DNA from: CAJOLV01 sp045631885
GTDB lineage: Bacteria > Bacillota_I > Bacilli_A > RFN20 > CAG-826
Direction of reading: 5' to 3'
NCBI GenBank assembly: GCA_045631885.1
Contig: JAZQVN010000028.1
Location: 1-64,000 of the forward strand
Length of the DNA: 64,000 bases
A model generated the notes under the pieces. It ran no database searches and was not told the DNA's origin. It saw nothing but the letters and a program-made list of their open reading frames with translations. The position numbers and the translations under genes are program-made. Numbering within the stretch: the first letter of the stretch is position 1; the number at the start of each line of letters is the position of its first letter. Positions 17,385 through 24,959 of this stretch are shown piece by piece.

Positions 17385-18523
17385 TGTACCAAGGCAAAGT
17401 TATTTATACCGTAAGTGATGTCAATCGATACATCAAAAGTTTGATTACTAACGATGAGAACCTCAAATTCATTTATGTGAGAGGGGAAATCAGTAACTTT
17501 AAACCCGGTGCGAATGGGCATCTTTATTTTTCTTTGAAAGATAAAGAGTGTTTAATTAATGTCGCGATGTTTAATAACTATGCGAGAAAGCTCACTTTCG
17601 TTCCGAAAAATGGCGATGAAGTCGTCGTTCTTGCAAGCGCGGATGTTTATCCTGCGAGAGGAAGTTACCAACTATTAGCTTTTGAAATGAGCCAAGTCGG
17701 ACAAGGCGATATCTTATTAGAGTTAGAAAGACTCAAAAAGCAATTACAAGCCGAGGGTTTATTTGAACAAAGTAGAAAAAGACCAATCAATATTTATCCA
17801 AGCGCGATTGGTGTGATAACCGCGAAGAACTCTGCTGCGATCAAAGATATTCTTTTTAATTTAAAAAGAAGATATCCAATTGCAGATATCTATGTCTTTT
17901 ATAGCGCAGTCCAAGGTGATAGCGCTCCTAAAGAATTATTAAAAGCGTTTAATGAATCACAAAAATACGATTTAGATACATTAATCATTGGTCGAGGTGG
18001 GGGAGCAAGCGAAGATTTAAGCGCGTTTAACGATGAAATGTTAGTAAGAGCGATTGCTAATAGCAAAATGCCAGTTATTGCTGCGGTAGGTCATGAAATC
18101 GATTCCACATTAGTGGACTTCGTCGCTGACAAAAGAGCGTCCACCCCAACAGGGGCCGCAGAATTAGCGACGATTGACCGAAGAGAATTAGAACAGAAGT
18201 TCCAATACTCATTAGATGCGATGATTGATTCTATCAAAGATAAAGTGAAAGATATGGAAGAAGATGTTTCTTCTTTAAAAGAAGAATTAGATGAATCAAT
18301 GAAAGATTATCTCGAAGATAAAAAAAGAACTCTTAAGTCATATCAAGATAGATTAGAAGCTTTATCACCATTAAAAGTATTAGAAAGAGGATTCTCAATT
18401 ACTAAAGATAGTAACGGTAATGTGATAAGCGATATCCATCAAGTGAACCAAGGTGATAATGTGACAACGATATTAAAAAATGGTACTATATATAGTAGAG
18501 TAGAAAAAGTGGAGGAGAAATAA
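17384..18523 (+). CDS. xseA: Exodeoxyribonuclease VII large subunit
   Basis: The catalytic subunit of ExoVII, a single-strand nuclease. An N-terminal OB-fold (IYVRGEISNFKPGANGHLYFSLKDK) is followed by the nuclease domain (GVITAKNSAAIKDILFNLKRRYP, IIGRGGGASEDLSAFNDE, AAVGHEIDSTLVDFVADKRASTPTGAAE) and a long coiled coil (about 265-330). The 379 residues are shorter than E. coli XseA, with the coiled coil reduced. xseB follows two bases later with GGAGG. Confidence 0.95.
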   Translation: MYQGKVIYTVSDVNRYIKSLITNDENLKFIYVRGEISNFKPGANGHLYFSLKDKECLINVAMFNNYARKLTFVPKNGDEVVVLASADVYPARGSYQLLAFEMSQVGQGDILLELERLKKQLQAEGLFEQSRKRPINIYPSAIGVITAKNSAAIKDILFNLKRRYPIADIYVFYSAVQGDSAPKELLKAFNESQKYDLDTLIIGRGGGASEDLSAFNDEMLVRAIANSKMPVIAAVGHEIDSTLVDFVADKRASTPTGAAELATIDRRELEQKFQYSLDAMIDSIKDKVKDMEEDVSSLKEELDESMKDYLEDKKRTLKSYQDRLEALSPLKVLERGFSITKDSNGNVISDIHQVNQGDNVTTILKNGTIYSRVEKVEEK

Positions 18524-18524
18524 G

Positions 18525-18719
18525 ATGAGCGATAAGAAAGTTGATTTTAAAAAGAACATTGATCGATTAGATGAAATCGTTTCTTTAATTTCTAACAAAG
18601 CTTTATCTCTTGAAGAGAGCTTAAAACTCTACGAAGAAGGACAAGCAATTATCAAATTATTGTCCGAAGAGCTTGAAGAAGCAGAAAAGAAGATAGAAAA
18701 CATTGTTGACATCAAATAA
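18525..18719 (+). CDS. xseB: Exodeoxyribonuclease VII small subunit
   Basis: A 64-residue helical protein with the XseB pattern (LDEIVSLISNKALSLEESLKLYEEGQAIIKLLSEELEEAEKKI). It forms the many-copy partner of XseA. GGAGG (18510-18514) precedes the ATG. It is the last gene before the TTAGTAG repeat and dxs. Confidence 0.92.
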   Translation: MSDKKVDFKKNIDRLDEIVSLISNKALSLEESLKLYEEGQAIIKLLSEELEEAEKKIENIVDIK

Positions 18720-18731
18720 AATTGAATTTTG

Positions 18732-18760
18732 TTAGTAGTGTTTTAGTAGTTTTTTAGTAG
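18732..18760 (+). repeat. Triple 11-bp TTAGTAG repeat, copy 2 (best copy)
   Basis: Three exact TTAGTAG units start at 18732, 18743 and 18754, exactly 11 bases apart, with T-rich spacers. The last unit ends one base before the dxs ATG, where a ribosome site would be expected and is absent. Confidence 0.8.
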
Positions 18761-18761
18761 T

Positions 18762-20600
18762 ATGTCAAAGAAGAAATTAATTCAAAGAATTAATATAAAC
18801 GAGATTAAAGATCCGACTTTTTTGGCTGGACTTAATTATAAAGAGCTCGATTTATTAGCGGGTGACTTAAGAGAATACATCATTGATGCGACGAGCAAAA
18901 ATGGTGGTCACTTATCCGCGAACTTAGGCGTTGTGGATGCGACGATCGCTTTGTGTCGCGTTTTTGATTTCTCAAAAGATAAGATTATTTTTGATGTTGG
19001 ACATCAATGCTATACATATAAAGTGTTGACTGGTCGTTCTTTAGAGCGATTAAGACAAAAAGATGGCGTTTGTGGTTTCCAAAGAGTGGATGAATCTCCT
19101 TATGACCATTTTGATGCAGGTCATTCCTCAACGAGTGTTGCTGCGGCAAACGGCATGGCTATCGCGAGAGACTTAAATAAAGAGAATTACTCAATCATCG
19201 CCTTTATTGGTGATTCCAGTATCGCAAATGGCTTAGCCTTTGAAGCATTAAACGATGTGGCGATGCAAAACCATAAGATTATTATCGTATTAAACGATAA
19301 CGGTAGATCTATTTCTCAACCTGTCGGTGGTTTATCCAGAGTCTTCAGATCATATGGTAACTCTTCTTTTTATCGTAAGAGTAAATCCTTCTTTAAGAAG
19401 ATATTCTGTTGGAATTCTTTAGGAAGATGGATTTATAAAAAGGGTGGTAACTTCAAAGACTGGTTTAAGAGCCACGCTTTAAGACTTAATATCTTTGACG
19501 GATTAGGCTTATCTTATATTGGCCCTGTTGATGGTCATGATATCAAAGATTTAGAAAAAGCCTTTAAAAAGGCTAAGTCAATGCCTAAATCCTGCGTTGT
19601 CCATATTAAGACAATTAAAGGTAAAGGCTATAACTACGCAGAAGATGATGAAATTGGTAACTGGCACGGTGTCGGACCATTTGATAAAGAAACCGGTAAG
19701 AGTTTATGCTCCCCGAAACCGACTTGGTCTGAACTATATTCTAATTTATTATTAGAATCGATGAGAGAAAATGAAAAAATAGTGGCCATTGTTCCAGGAA
19801 CTGGAGTGGGTTCATATATCGATAGAATTCATAGTGAATTCCCAAAAAGAACAATCGATGTTGGTATCGCTGAAGAATACGCTTTAACGATGTCAAGTGG
19901 TTTATCTATTTCTGGATATCATCCAGTTATCTCCATTTATTCAACATTCTTACAAAGATCATATGATGAAATCTCTCATGACTTAGCGAGAATTAATCTT
20001 AACGCGACTTTATTAATCGATAGAGCGGGCTTAGTTGGTAATGATGGAACGAGTCATCAAGGCATCTTTGATGAAGCTTTCTTATATACCATTCCACATA
20101 CAGTTATCGCAATGGCGTCTAACCCTGGTCAAAGTAAGTCTTTGTTAAAAGAATCATTTAATGGACATGGTGTCTTTGCGATTAGATTCTCGAAAGATTG
20201 CTACAAAGAAGGTTGTGAAGAAGAAATCTTACCATTTGGTAAATGGAAAGAAGAATTAAAAGGTAATAAAGTCGCGATAGTGGCCGTGGGACCAGAAGTT
20301 GAAGAACTCAAAGAAGCTCTTAAAGGTAAAGATGTGACCTTGTTAAATGCGATTTATCAAAAACCAATGGATAACGAATGGATTGATAAATTAGTGAAAT
20401 ATGAAAAAGTCATCATTTATGATGCCTATGGCGTTATCAGTGGCTTCCCAAATAATCTAGCTTCAGAATTATTAGTCAAAGGTTTCAAAGGCAAATTGAT
20501 TATCAAAGCGATTCCAGATACATTTGTCAAACATGCGACAATTAAAGAGCAAAAAGAAGAATTTGGCTTATTAATTAGCGACATCTTAAAACTTCTCTAA
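18762..20600 (+). CDS. dxs: 1-deoxy-D-xylulose-5-phosphate synthase
   Basis: The first enzyme of the MEP isoprenoid pathway, joining pyruvate and glyceraldehyde phosphate. It has the N-terminal GGHLSANLGVVDATIAL and FDVGHQ motifs, a thiamine-diphosphate segment, the transketolase pyrimidine domain (GIAEEYALTMSSGL, DRAGLVGNDGTSHQGIFDEAFL) and the C-terminal domain; 612 residues. The cofactor motif reads GDSSIANGLAFEALND instead of GDG...NN, a conservative departure. No ribosome site: the ATG abuts the TTAGTAG triple repeat. The xseB-dxs neighbourhood matches Bacillus, and ispG and ispH also lie in this window. Confidence 0.93.
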   Translation: MSKKKLIQRININEIKDPTFLAGLNYKELDLLAGDLREYIIDATSKNGGHLSANLGVVDATIALCRVFDFSKDKIIFDVGHQCYTYKVLTGRSLERLRQKDGVCGFQRVDESPYDHFDAGHSSTSVAAANGMAIARDLNKENYSIIAFIGDSSIANGLAFEALNDVAMQNHKIIIVLNDNGRSISQPVGGLSRVFRSYGNSSFYRKSKSFFKKIFCWNSLGRWIYKKGGNFKDWFKSHALRLNIFDGLGLSYIGPVDGHDIKDLEKAFKKAKSMPKSCVVHIKTIKGKGYNYAEDDEIGNWHGVGPFDKETGKSLCSPKPTWSELYSNLLLESMRENEKIVAIVPGTGVGSYIDRIHSEFPKRTIDVGIAEEYALTMSSGLSISGYHPVISIYSTFLQRSYDEISHDLARINLNATLLIDRAGLVGNDGTSHQGIFDEAFLYTIPHTVIAMASNPGQSKSLLKESFNGHGVFAIRFSKDCYKEGCEEEILPFGKWKEELKGNKVAIVAVGPEVEELKEALKGKDVTLLNAIYQKPMDNEWIDKLVKYEKVIIYDAYGVISGFPNNLASELLVKGFKGKLIIKAIPDTFVKHATIKEQKEEFGLLISDILKLL

Positions 20601-20605
20601 TATTT

Positions 20606-20617
20606 GGTTAACATAAT
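20606..20617 (+). promoter_or_regulatory. GGTTAACATAAT motif upstream of dinB
   Basis: GGTTAACATAAT overlaps the likely -35 of dinB. Near-identical sequence is found at 24834-24845, and a perfect palindromic form at 39303-39318 upstream of nfo and ispH. Confidence 0.45.
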
Positions 20618-20637
20618 ATTACATCTCATTATATAAT
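20608..20637 (+). promoter_or_regulatory. Promoter of dinB-xerD
   Basis: TTAACA (20608-20613), an 18-base spacer and TATAAT (20632-20637). The ATG is eight bases further, so the mRNA should have almost no leader. Confidence 0.6.
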
Positions 20638-20645
20638 AATGGCGT

Positions 20646-21833
20646 ATGAGTAAAGTGATTGTTCACATCGACTTAAACGCCTTTTTTGTTCGAGCGGAAG
20701 AAATTAAAGAGCCCTCTTTAGAAAATAAACCAGTCGCGATTGGTAAAGAAGGAAGAGGGGGAATTGTTTCAACTTGCTCATATGAAGCGAGAAAATACGG
20801 CGTTCATTCAGGTATGCCAATGTTTCAAGCAAAACAACTTTGCCCAAACATCATCATCTTACCGGGTGATTACCGCTTTTACAGGGCGCTCTCACACACG
20901 TTTATGAAGTTTGTAAGTTCTTATACCAAAAAGATGGAAATCGCTTCTGTGGATGAATGTTACGCTGATTTTAGCGATGTCATTAAAGGTAAGAAGGATG
21001 TCGAAGGTTTTTTTAGAAAGTTACAACTAGATTTATATAATAAAACGAAATTAAAGTGTTCAATCGGTGTTGCCCCCACGAAGTTTTTAGCGAAAATGGG
21101 TAGCGATTATAAAAAACCAATGGGCTTAACAATTATTAGAAAAAGAGATATTTCCAAGATTTTATATCCATTATCTTTAGATAAATGCTATGGCGTGGGT
21201 CGTAAAACATTACCTCGTTTACAAGAATTAGGATTAAAAACAATTGGCGATTTAGCTAAAAAGATGGATGAGGATGATAAAAGTGTTATGGAAGTATTAG
21301 GTAAATTCTATTTCACTTTAAAAGATTGGATCAATGGTCGTGGAGATGATGAAGTGATTACTGAGGACTGGGATCCTAAATCAATTGGTCGATCTACGAC
21401 TTTAAGTCATGACACAGATGACTTTAATGAAATTAAACCTATCTATGATGAATTGTCTAAAGATATATCTAGACAAGTAAAAAGAGAAAAGAAGATGGGC
21501 TATACTGTCCAAATCAATATCAAAGAAGCTAATTTTACTAATCATAATAAGTCGATATCTTTAGATAGGCCGATCAACGAAGCCTCGCTTATTTATAAAT
21601 ATGCGATTAATTTATACGAGAAATACTTTTTAGGAATCAATGTTAGATTAGTCGGAGTTACTTTACAAAACTTAGTGAGTAATAAAGAAGTCGCGGTTCA
21701 ATTAAATCTATTTAATGATGAAGAGATGGAAGAAGACAAAACTAAACTCATTATTAATGAGATAAATAGAGAATTAGATAAACCTTTATTAAAGAGGGCC
21801 TCAGAAGTGGAGAAGAAAGATGGAGATAAATGA
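20646..21833 (+). CDS. dinB: DNA polymerase IV (Y-family translesion polymerase)
   Basis: An error-prone lesion-bypass polymerase. It has the Y-family motifs HIDLNAFFVRAEE, STCSYEARKYGVHSGMP and SVDECYADFSD (catalytic D and E), the helix-hairpin-helix thumb (CYGVGRKTLPRLQELGLKTIGDLA) and a little-finger domain. QLNLF (352-356) is a standard beta-clamp binding motif. The gene ends in TGA and overlaps xerD by 14 bases. The ATG lacks a ribosome site but sits eight bases after TATAAT. Confidence 0.95.
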   Translation: MSKVIVHIDLNAFFVRAEEIKEPSLENKPVAIGKEGRGGIVSTCSYEARKYGVHSGMPMFQAKQLCPNIIILPGDYRFYRALSHTFMKFVSSYTKKMEIASVDECYADFSDVIKGKKDVEGFFRKLQLDLYNKTKLKCSIGVAPTKFLAKMGSDYKKPMGLTIIRKRDISKILYPLSLDKCYGVGRKTLPRLQELGLKTIGDLAKKMDEDDKSVMEVLGKFYFTLKDWINGRGDDEVITEDWDPKSIGRSTTLSHDTDDFNEIKPIYDELSKDISRQVKREKKMGYTVQINIKEANFTNHNKSISLDRPINEASLIYKYAINLYEKYFLGINVRLVGVTLQNLVSNKEVAVQLNLFNDEEMEEDKTKLIINEINRELDKPLLKRASEVEKKDGDK

Positions 21834-22701
21834 CGCGTTAGATTTATTTAGCCAATATATTCTCGCGGAAAAGGGATTATCTAATCAGACTCTATCTTCT
21901 TATTTAGATGATCTGAAACAGTTTTTCTTATATTTTAAAGATAAGAAAGATACGAATGAATTGATGGGGGAAGATTTATCTGAGTTCTTTAGATATGAAC
22001 AATCAATTGGTAAATCAATATCCACATCATTAAGAAGATTATCTTCAACGAGATCTTTCTATTATTTCTTAAAAAGAGAAGGAATTATCAATATTGATAT
22101 TCCAAAAATCGAACCAGCGAAAAGACCACAGCATTTACCGAACTGTTTATCGATTGAAGAAGTTGACGCTTTATTAGAGACACCTGATATTTCTAAACCA
22201 GAAGGATTAAGAGATAAAGCGATGCTGGAATTAATGTATTCAAGTGGTCTACGCGTTAGCGAGTTATTATCTTTAGAAAGAAAGAAGATTAATTTAGAAC
22301 ACGGAATTGTTTCTATTTTTGGTAAAGGGGCGAAAGAAAGAAAAGTGCCAGTCGGGGACTTCGCTTTAGAATATGTTGTTAAATATATTAACGAAGGAAG
22401 AAAGAAAAACCCGGGCAAAGATAGTAAATATCTATTTTTAAATAGATATGGTAAGCCGTTATCTCGGCAATACTTCTTTAAACAAATTAAAAAATACGCT
22501 TTGTTGGCAGGGATAAAAGTGGAGATTTCTCCTCATACATTAAGACACTGCTTTGCCACTCATTTATTAGAAAATGGGGCCCAATTAAGAGCGGTACAAG
22601 AGATGCTAGGCCACACAAACATCGCGACAACACAGATATATACTCATATATCTACAAAGCGAATTATCAGCGCATATGATTTGTATATGAATAAGAAATA
22701 A
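21820..22701 (+). CDS. xerD: Site-specific tyrosine recombinase XerD/XerC
   Basis: A chromosome dimer resolution recombinase of 293 residues. An N-terminal SAM-like core-binding domain (NQTLSSYLDDLKQFFLYF) is followed by the catalytic domain with Arg in YSSGLRVSELL, Lys in FGKGAKERKVP, HTLRH, LGHTNIATTQIYTHI with the nucleophilic Tyr. xerD followed by deoB is the same pair as Bacillus ripX-drm, which favours XerD over a phage integrase. It overlaps the end of dinB. Confidence 0.9.
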   Translation: MEINDALDLFSQYILAEKGLSNQTLSSYLDDLKQFFLYFKDKKDTNELMGEDLSEFFRYEQSIGKSISTSLRRLSSTRSFYYFLKREGIINIDIPKIEPAKRPQHLPNCLSIEEVDALLETPDISKPEGLRDKAMLELMYSSGLRVSELLSLERKKINLEHGIVSIFGKGAKERKVPVGDFALEYVVKYINEGRKKNPGKDSKYLFLNRYGKPLSRQYFFKQIKKYALLAGIKVEISPHTLRHCFATHLLENGAQLRAVQEMLGHTNIATTQIYTHISTKRIISAYDLYMNKK

Positions 22702-22732
22702 GATAAGATTTAAGTGATTGGAGTTAAATAAT

Positions 22733-23956
22733 ATGTCATATAAATTTAAAAGGATATTTGTCATTGTCGCCGATTCAGTTGGTATTGGTGCGGAACCAGA
22801 TGCTGATCAATATTTTAATGATGGTCAAACTGATGTCGGCAGTAACACAATTGTTCATATCGCTGAAAGAATGCCTGGCGGTAAAGGTTTAAATATCCCA
22901 GTCATGAACTCTTTTGGTATCGCTGATTTAGATAATATTTTAGGCACTCACAAAGTGAGTCACCCTCAAACCTATGTCGCTAGAGCCAGAGAAGAATCTA
23001 AAGGCAAAGACACGATGACTGGTCACTGGGAAATGATGGGTGTTTATACCACTAAACCATTTCAAACTTTTACAGACCATGGTTTCCCAAAAGAATTAAT
23101 CGATGAATTAGAAAAAAGAACCGGTCACAAAGTGATTGGTAATAAAGCCGCGTCCGGAACCGAAATCTTAGTGGAATTAGGTGAAGAACAAGTTAGAGAT
23201 AATTCTTTAATCGTTTATACATCCGCGGATAGTGTCCTTCAAATCGCTGCGCATGAAGAAGTGACTGGATTAGAAGAACTATACCGCTGCTGTGAAATCG
23301 CTCGTGAATTATGTATGAGAGAAGAATGGATGGTGGGAAGAGTTATCGCTAGACCATATTTAGGCACCAATAAAGATAATTTCAAACGAGTAGTGGCGCA
23401 CCGTCACGATTTAGCCTTAAAGCCTCCAGTAAAAACAGTCATGAATGTTTTAGAAGATAACGGCTTTGATGTCAGCTGTGTTGGTAAAATCGGTGATATC
23501 TTTGATGGTTATGGTGTAACCAAAACCCAAAAGACATCTTCTAATGAAGATGGTATGGATAAAACCATTGATGAAGCGAAGAACAATGACTTCACAGGTA
23601 TCTGCTTTGTCAACTTAGTTGAATTCGATAGTGAATATGGTCATAGAAGAGATCCATTAGGCTATGGAAAATGCCTAGAAGCTTTTGATAAGAGATTAGG
23701 CGAATTATTAGAAGTCTTAAAAGAAGATGACTTAGTCATCGTCACTGCAGACCATGGTAATGACCCAACATGGGCCGGAACTGATCATACAAGAGAAAAA
23801 GTCCCATTATTAATGTATTCAAAGAAATTTAACGATGGTGGATATCTTGATGAAAGAAGCTCATTCGCTGATATTGGTGCGACCATTTTAAAGAATTTCC
23901 ATTTAGAAAAACCAGCTAATTTAATCGGTCATCCAATTGAAGAATTATTAAAATAA
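22733..23956 (+). CDS. deoB: Phosphopentomutase
   Basis: Interconverts ribose-1-phosphate and ribose-5-phosphate in nucleoside salvage. This is a metal-dependent alkaline-phosphatase-fold enzyme: VIVADSVGIGAEPDA at the N-terminus, TADSVLQIAAHEE, and the metal site VTADHGNDPTWAGTDHTRE near the end; 407 residues. An upstream TTG would add five residues, but it overlaps the GGAG ribosome site, so the ATG (MSYKFKRIF) is chosen. A terminator follows. Confidence 0.94.
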   Translation: MSYKFKRIFVIVADSVGIGAEPDADQYFNDGQTDVGSNTIVHIAERMPGGKGLNIPVMNSFGIADLDNILGTHKVSHPQTYVARAREESKGKDTMTGHWEMMGVYTTKPFQTFTDHGFPKELIDELEKRTGHKVIGNKAASGTEILVELGEEQVRDNSLIVYTSADSVLQIAAHEEVTGLEELYRCCEIARELCMREEWMVGRVIARPYLGTNKDNFKRVVAHRHDLALKPPVKTVMNVLEDNGFDVSCVGKIGDIFDGYGVTKTQKTSSNEDGMDKTIDEAKNNDFTGICFVNLVEFDSEYGHRRDPLGYGKCLEAFDKRLGELLEVLKEDDLVIVTADHGNDPTWAGTDHTREKVPLLMYSKKFNDGGYLDERSSFADIGATILKNFHLEKPANLIGHPIEELLK

Positions 23957-24006
23957 TCTAGACAATTTATTGTCTAAGATAAAAATCTAGATTTTTCAGA
24001 AATATT

Positions 24007-24031
24007 AGACCCATTAGGGTCTTTTATTTTG
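24007..24031 (+). terminator. Terminator of deoB
   Basis: AGACCC, loop ATTA, GGGTCT (24007-24022), then TTTATTTTG. A second hairpin TAGACA/TGTCTA lies just before it. Confidence 0.9.
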
Positions 24032-24033
24032 TT

Positions 24034-24060
24034 TGCGACAAAATAGTGGATTTCGTCGCA
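24034..24060 (+). promoter_or_regulatory. 27-bp inverted repeat upstream of the PemK-like gene (operator candidate)
   Basis: TGCGACAAAA (24034-24043), a 7-base spacer and TTTCGTCGCA (24051-24060) match over 9 of 10 pairs. The same element with the same spacing occurs at 49961-49987 upstream of the C39-peptidase gene. It ends 21 bases before the ATG. Confidence 0.65.
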
Positions 24061-24081
24061 TTAATATATGGAGGAAGATTT

Positions 24082-24690
24082 ATGCCAATAAGTAAAGAAA
24101 ACGATTATAGAAATGCCTACATGAGTTTCTACAAAGAAGAAAGAAAACTAACTAAAAACGAAAGGTACAAAGGTCAAATGGACATGATGGAATGGTTAAT
24201 CCGTCAAAACGAATATTCGAAATACGCACTTAACGGATATCGAGTTAATCAAGTTTTACGAGCGGGTGAAATATATGAAGTTGATTTTGGGATCAATGTG
24301 AATAAAGAATTTTCCCATCGACATTTCGCTTTAGTCTTAACAGATTCAAATGAAAATAACCCATTAGTCTTTGTTTGTCCTTTAAAAACAAATGTCAGAG
24401 GCGCTCATCCGTCGAGCGATTTGAATTTAGGAATCATCAAAGACATTGATAACGGCCATGAGACACTCGCAATAATCAATCAGGTCAGAGCAATTGATAA
24501 ATACAGAATCTTCAGAAAGCCAATCATCGGTAAGAAATACGATTTAGAAGAAAATGGTTACGCGATGAATGACTGTTATGATGAACAAATAAACGAAAAA
24601 GACATTATTTATAGGTTAGAAGATGATAAATTCGATTTAGTCTTACAAGCTGTCGTTGACTACTTAAGATACGGGTATATCTGCCGATAG
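24082..24690 (+). CDS. PemK/MazF-family toxin-like protein without visible antitoxin
   Basis: 202 residues. After a roughly 60-residue helical N-terminal part it has a MazF/PemK-like fold pattern: RAGEIYEVDFGINVNKEFSHRHFALVLTDSN, then FVCPLKTN and LAIINQVRAIDKYRIFRKPIIG. MazF toxins are sequence-specific RNases, but many long Firmicute members are uncharacterised and no antitoxin gene lies beside it. A GTG 36 bases upstream is in frame, but GGAGGA at 24070-24075 fixes this ATG. It has its own inverted-repeat operator candidate and terminator, so it is a single-gene unit. RNase activity is inferred only. Confidence 0.72.
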   Translation: MPISKENDYRNAYMSFYKEERKLTKNERYKGQMDMMEWLIRQNEYSKYALNGYRVNQVLRAGEIYEVDFGINVNKEFSHRHFALVLTDSNENNPLVFVCPLKTNVRGAHPSSDLNLGIIKDIDNGHETLAIINQVRAIDKYRIFRKPIIGKKYDLEENGYAMNDCYDEQINEKDIIYRLEDDKFDLVLQAVVDYLRYGYICR

Positions 24691-24701
24691 GGGAAAAATT
24701 A

Positions 24702-24730
24702 CTAGTAGTTTTCCAGTAGTTTTCTATCTG
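24702..24730 (+). repeat. Triple 11-bp TTAGTAG-type repeat, copy 3
   Basis: CTAGTAG at 24702 and CCAGTAG at 24713, each followed by TTTT, with a degenerate third unit at 24724. It lies between the stop of the PemK-like gene and its terminator. TGTGGAAAA at 24739, one base from a DnaA box, is close by. Confidence 0.6.
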
Positions 24731-24749
24731 CGAGATAATGTGGAAAAGT

Positions 24750-24775
24750 CCACTAATTTTTGGTGGGTTTTTCTG
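24750..24775 (+). terminator. Terminator of the PemK-like gene
   Basis: CCAC and GTGG with a 9-base loop, then GTTTTTC. GTGGA/TCCAC just upstream (24740-24753) can form an alternative hairpin that shares the CCAC. Confidence 0.6.
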
Positions 24776-24817
24776 ATTTTGTAGAGGACAGTCAATCATT
24801 TCTATATTCTATAACTT

Positions 24818-24845
24818 TGTTATAATCTATTTTGGTTAACATAAT
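24818..24845 (+). promoter_or_regulatory. Orphan extended -10 promoter followed by GGTTAACATAAT
   Basis: TGTTATAAT (24818-24826) is a good extended -10, and GGTTAACATAAT (24834-24845) begins at the predicted start of transcription. No credible gene follows on the plus strand; an open frame of 34 codons (ATG at 24844) has no family resemblance. The segment runs into the minus-strand nadD terminator. Confidence 0.4.
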
Positions 24846-24907
24846 GACAATTATGCGAAGTAGGCATTTTTCTATGTTTTTCATGTGTATAAGTTTATCA
24901 CCCACCC

Positions 24908-24936
24908 AAAAGAAAAGCCATCACTTTCGGGATGGC
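24908..24936 (-). terminator. Terminator of the yqeG-yqeH-yhbY-nadD operon
   Basis: On the minus strand GCCATC, an 8-base loop and GATGGC (24917-24936) are followed by TTTTCTTTT. Confidence 0.85.
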
Positions 24937-24959
24937 ATCATATTCTGATTGGATTCTGA

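Noticed and set aside
20646..21833. Mycoplasma genetic code (TGA as Trp)
   Set aside because: At least six genes, including dinB, ispH, trmK and mutS2, end at TGA in the expected place, often in ATGA overlaps with the next start.
24034..24060. TGCGA...TCGCA arms read as a CRP-S competence site
   Set aside because: CRP-S sites have six bases between these arms; here there are 17 and the spacing is kept in both copies, so it is another element.
24844..24948. 34-codon open frame after the orphan promoter
   Set aside because: No ribosome site and no family resemblance; it ends inside the nadD terminator on the other strand.
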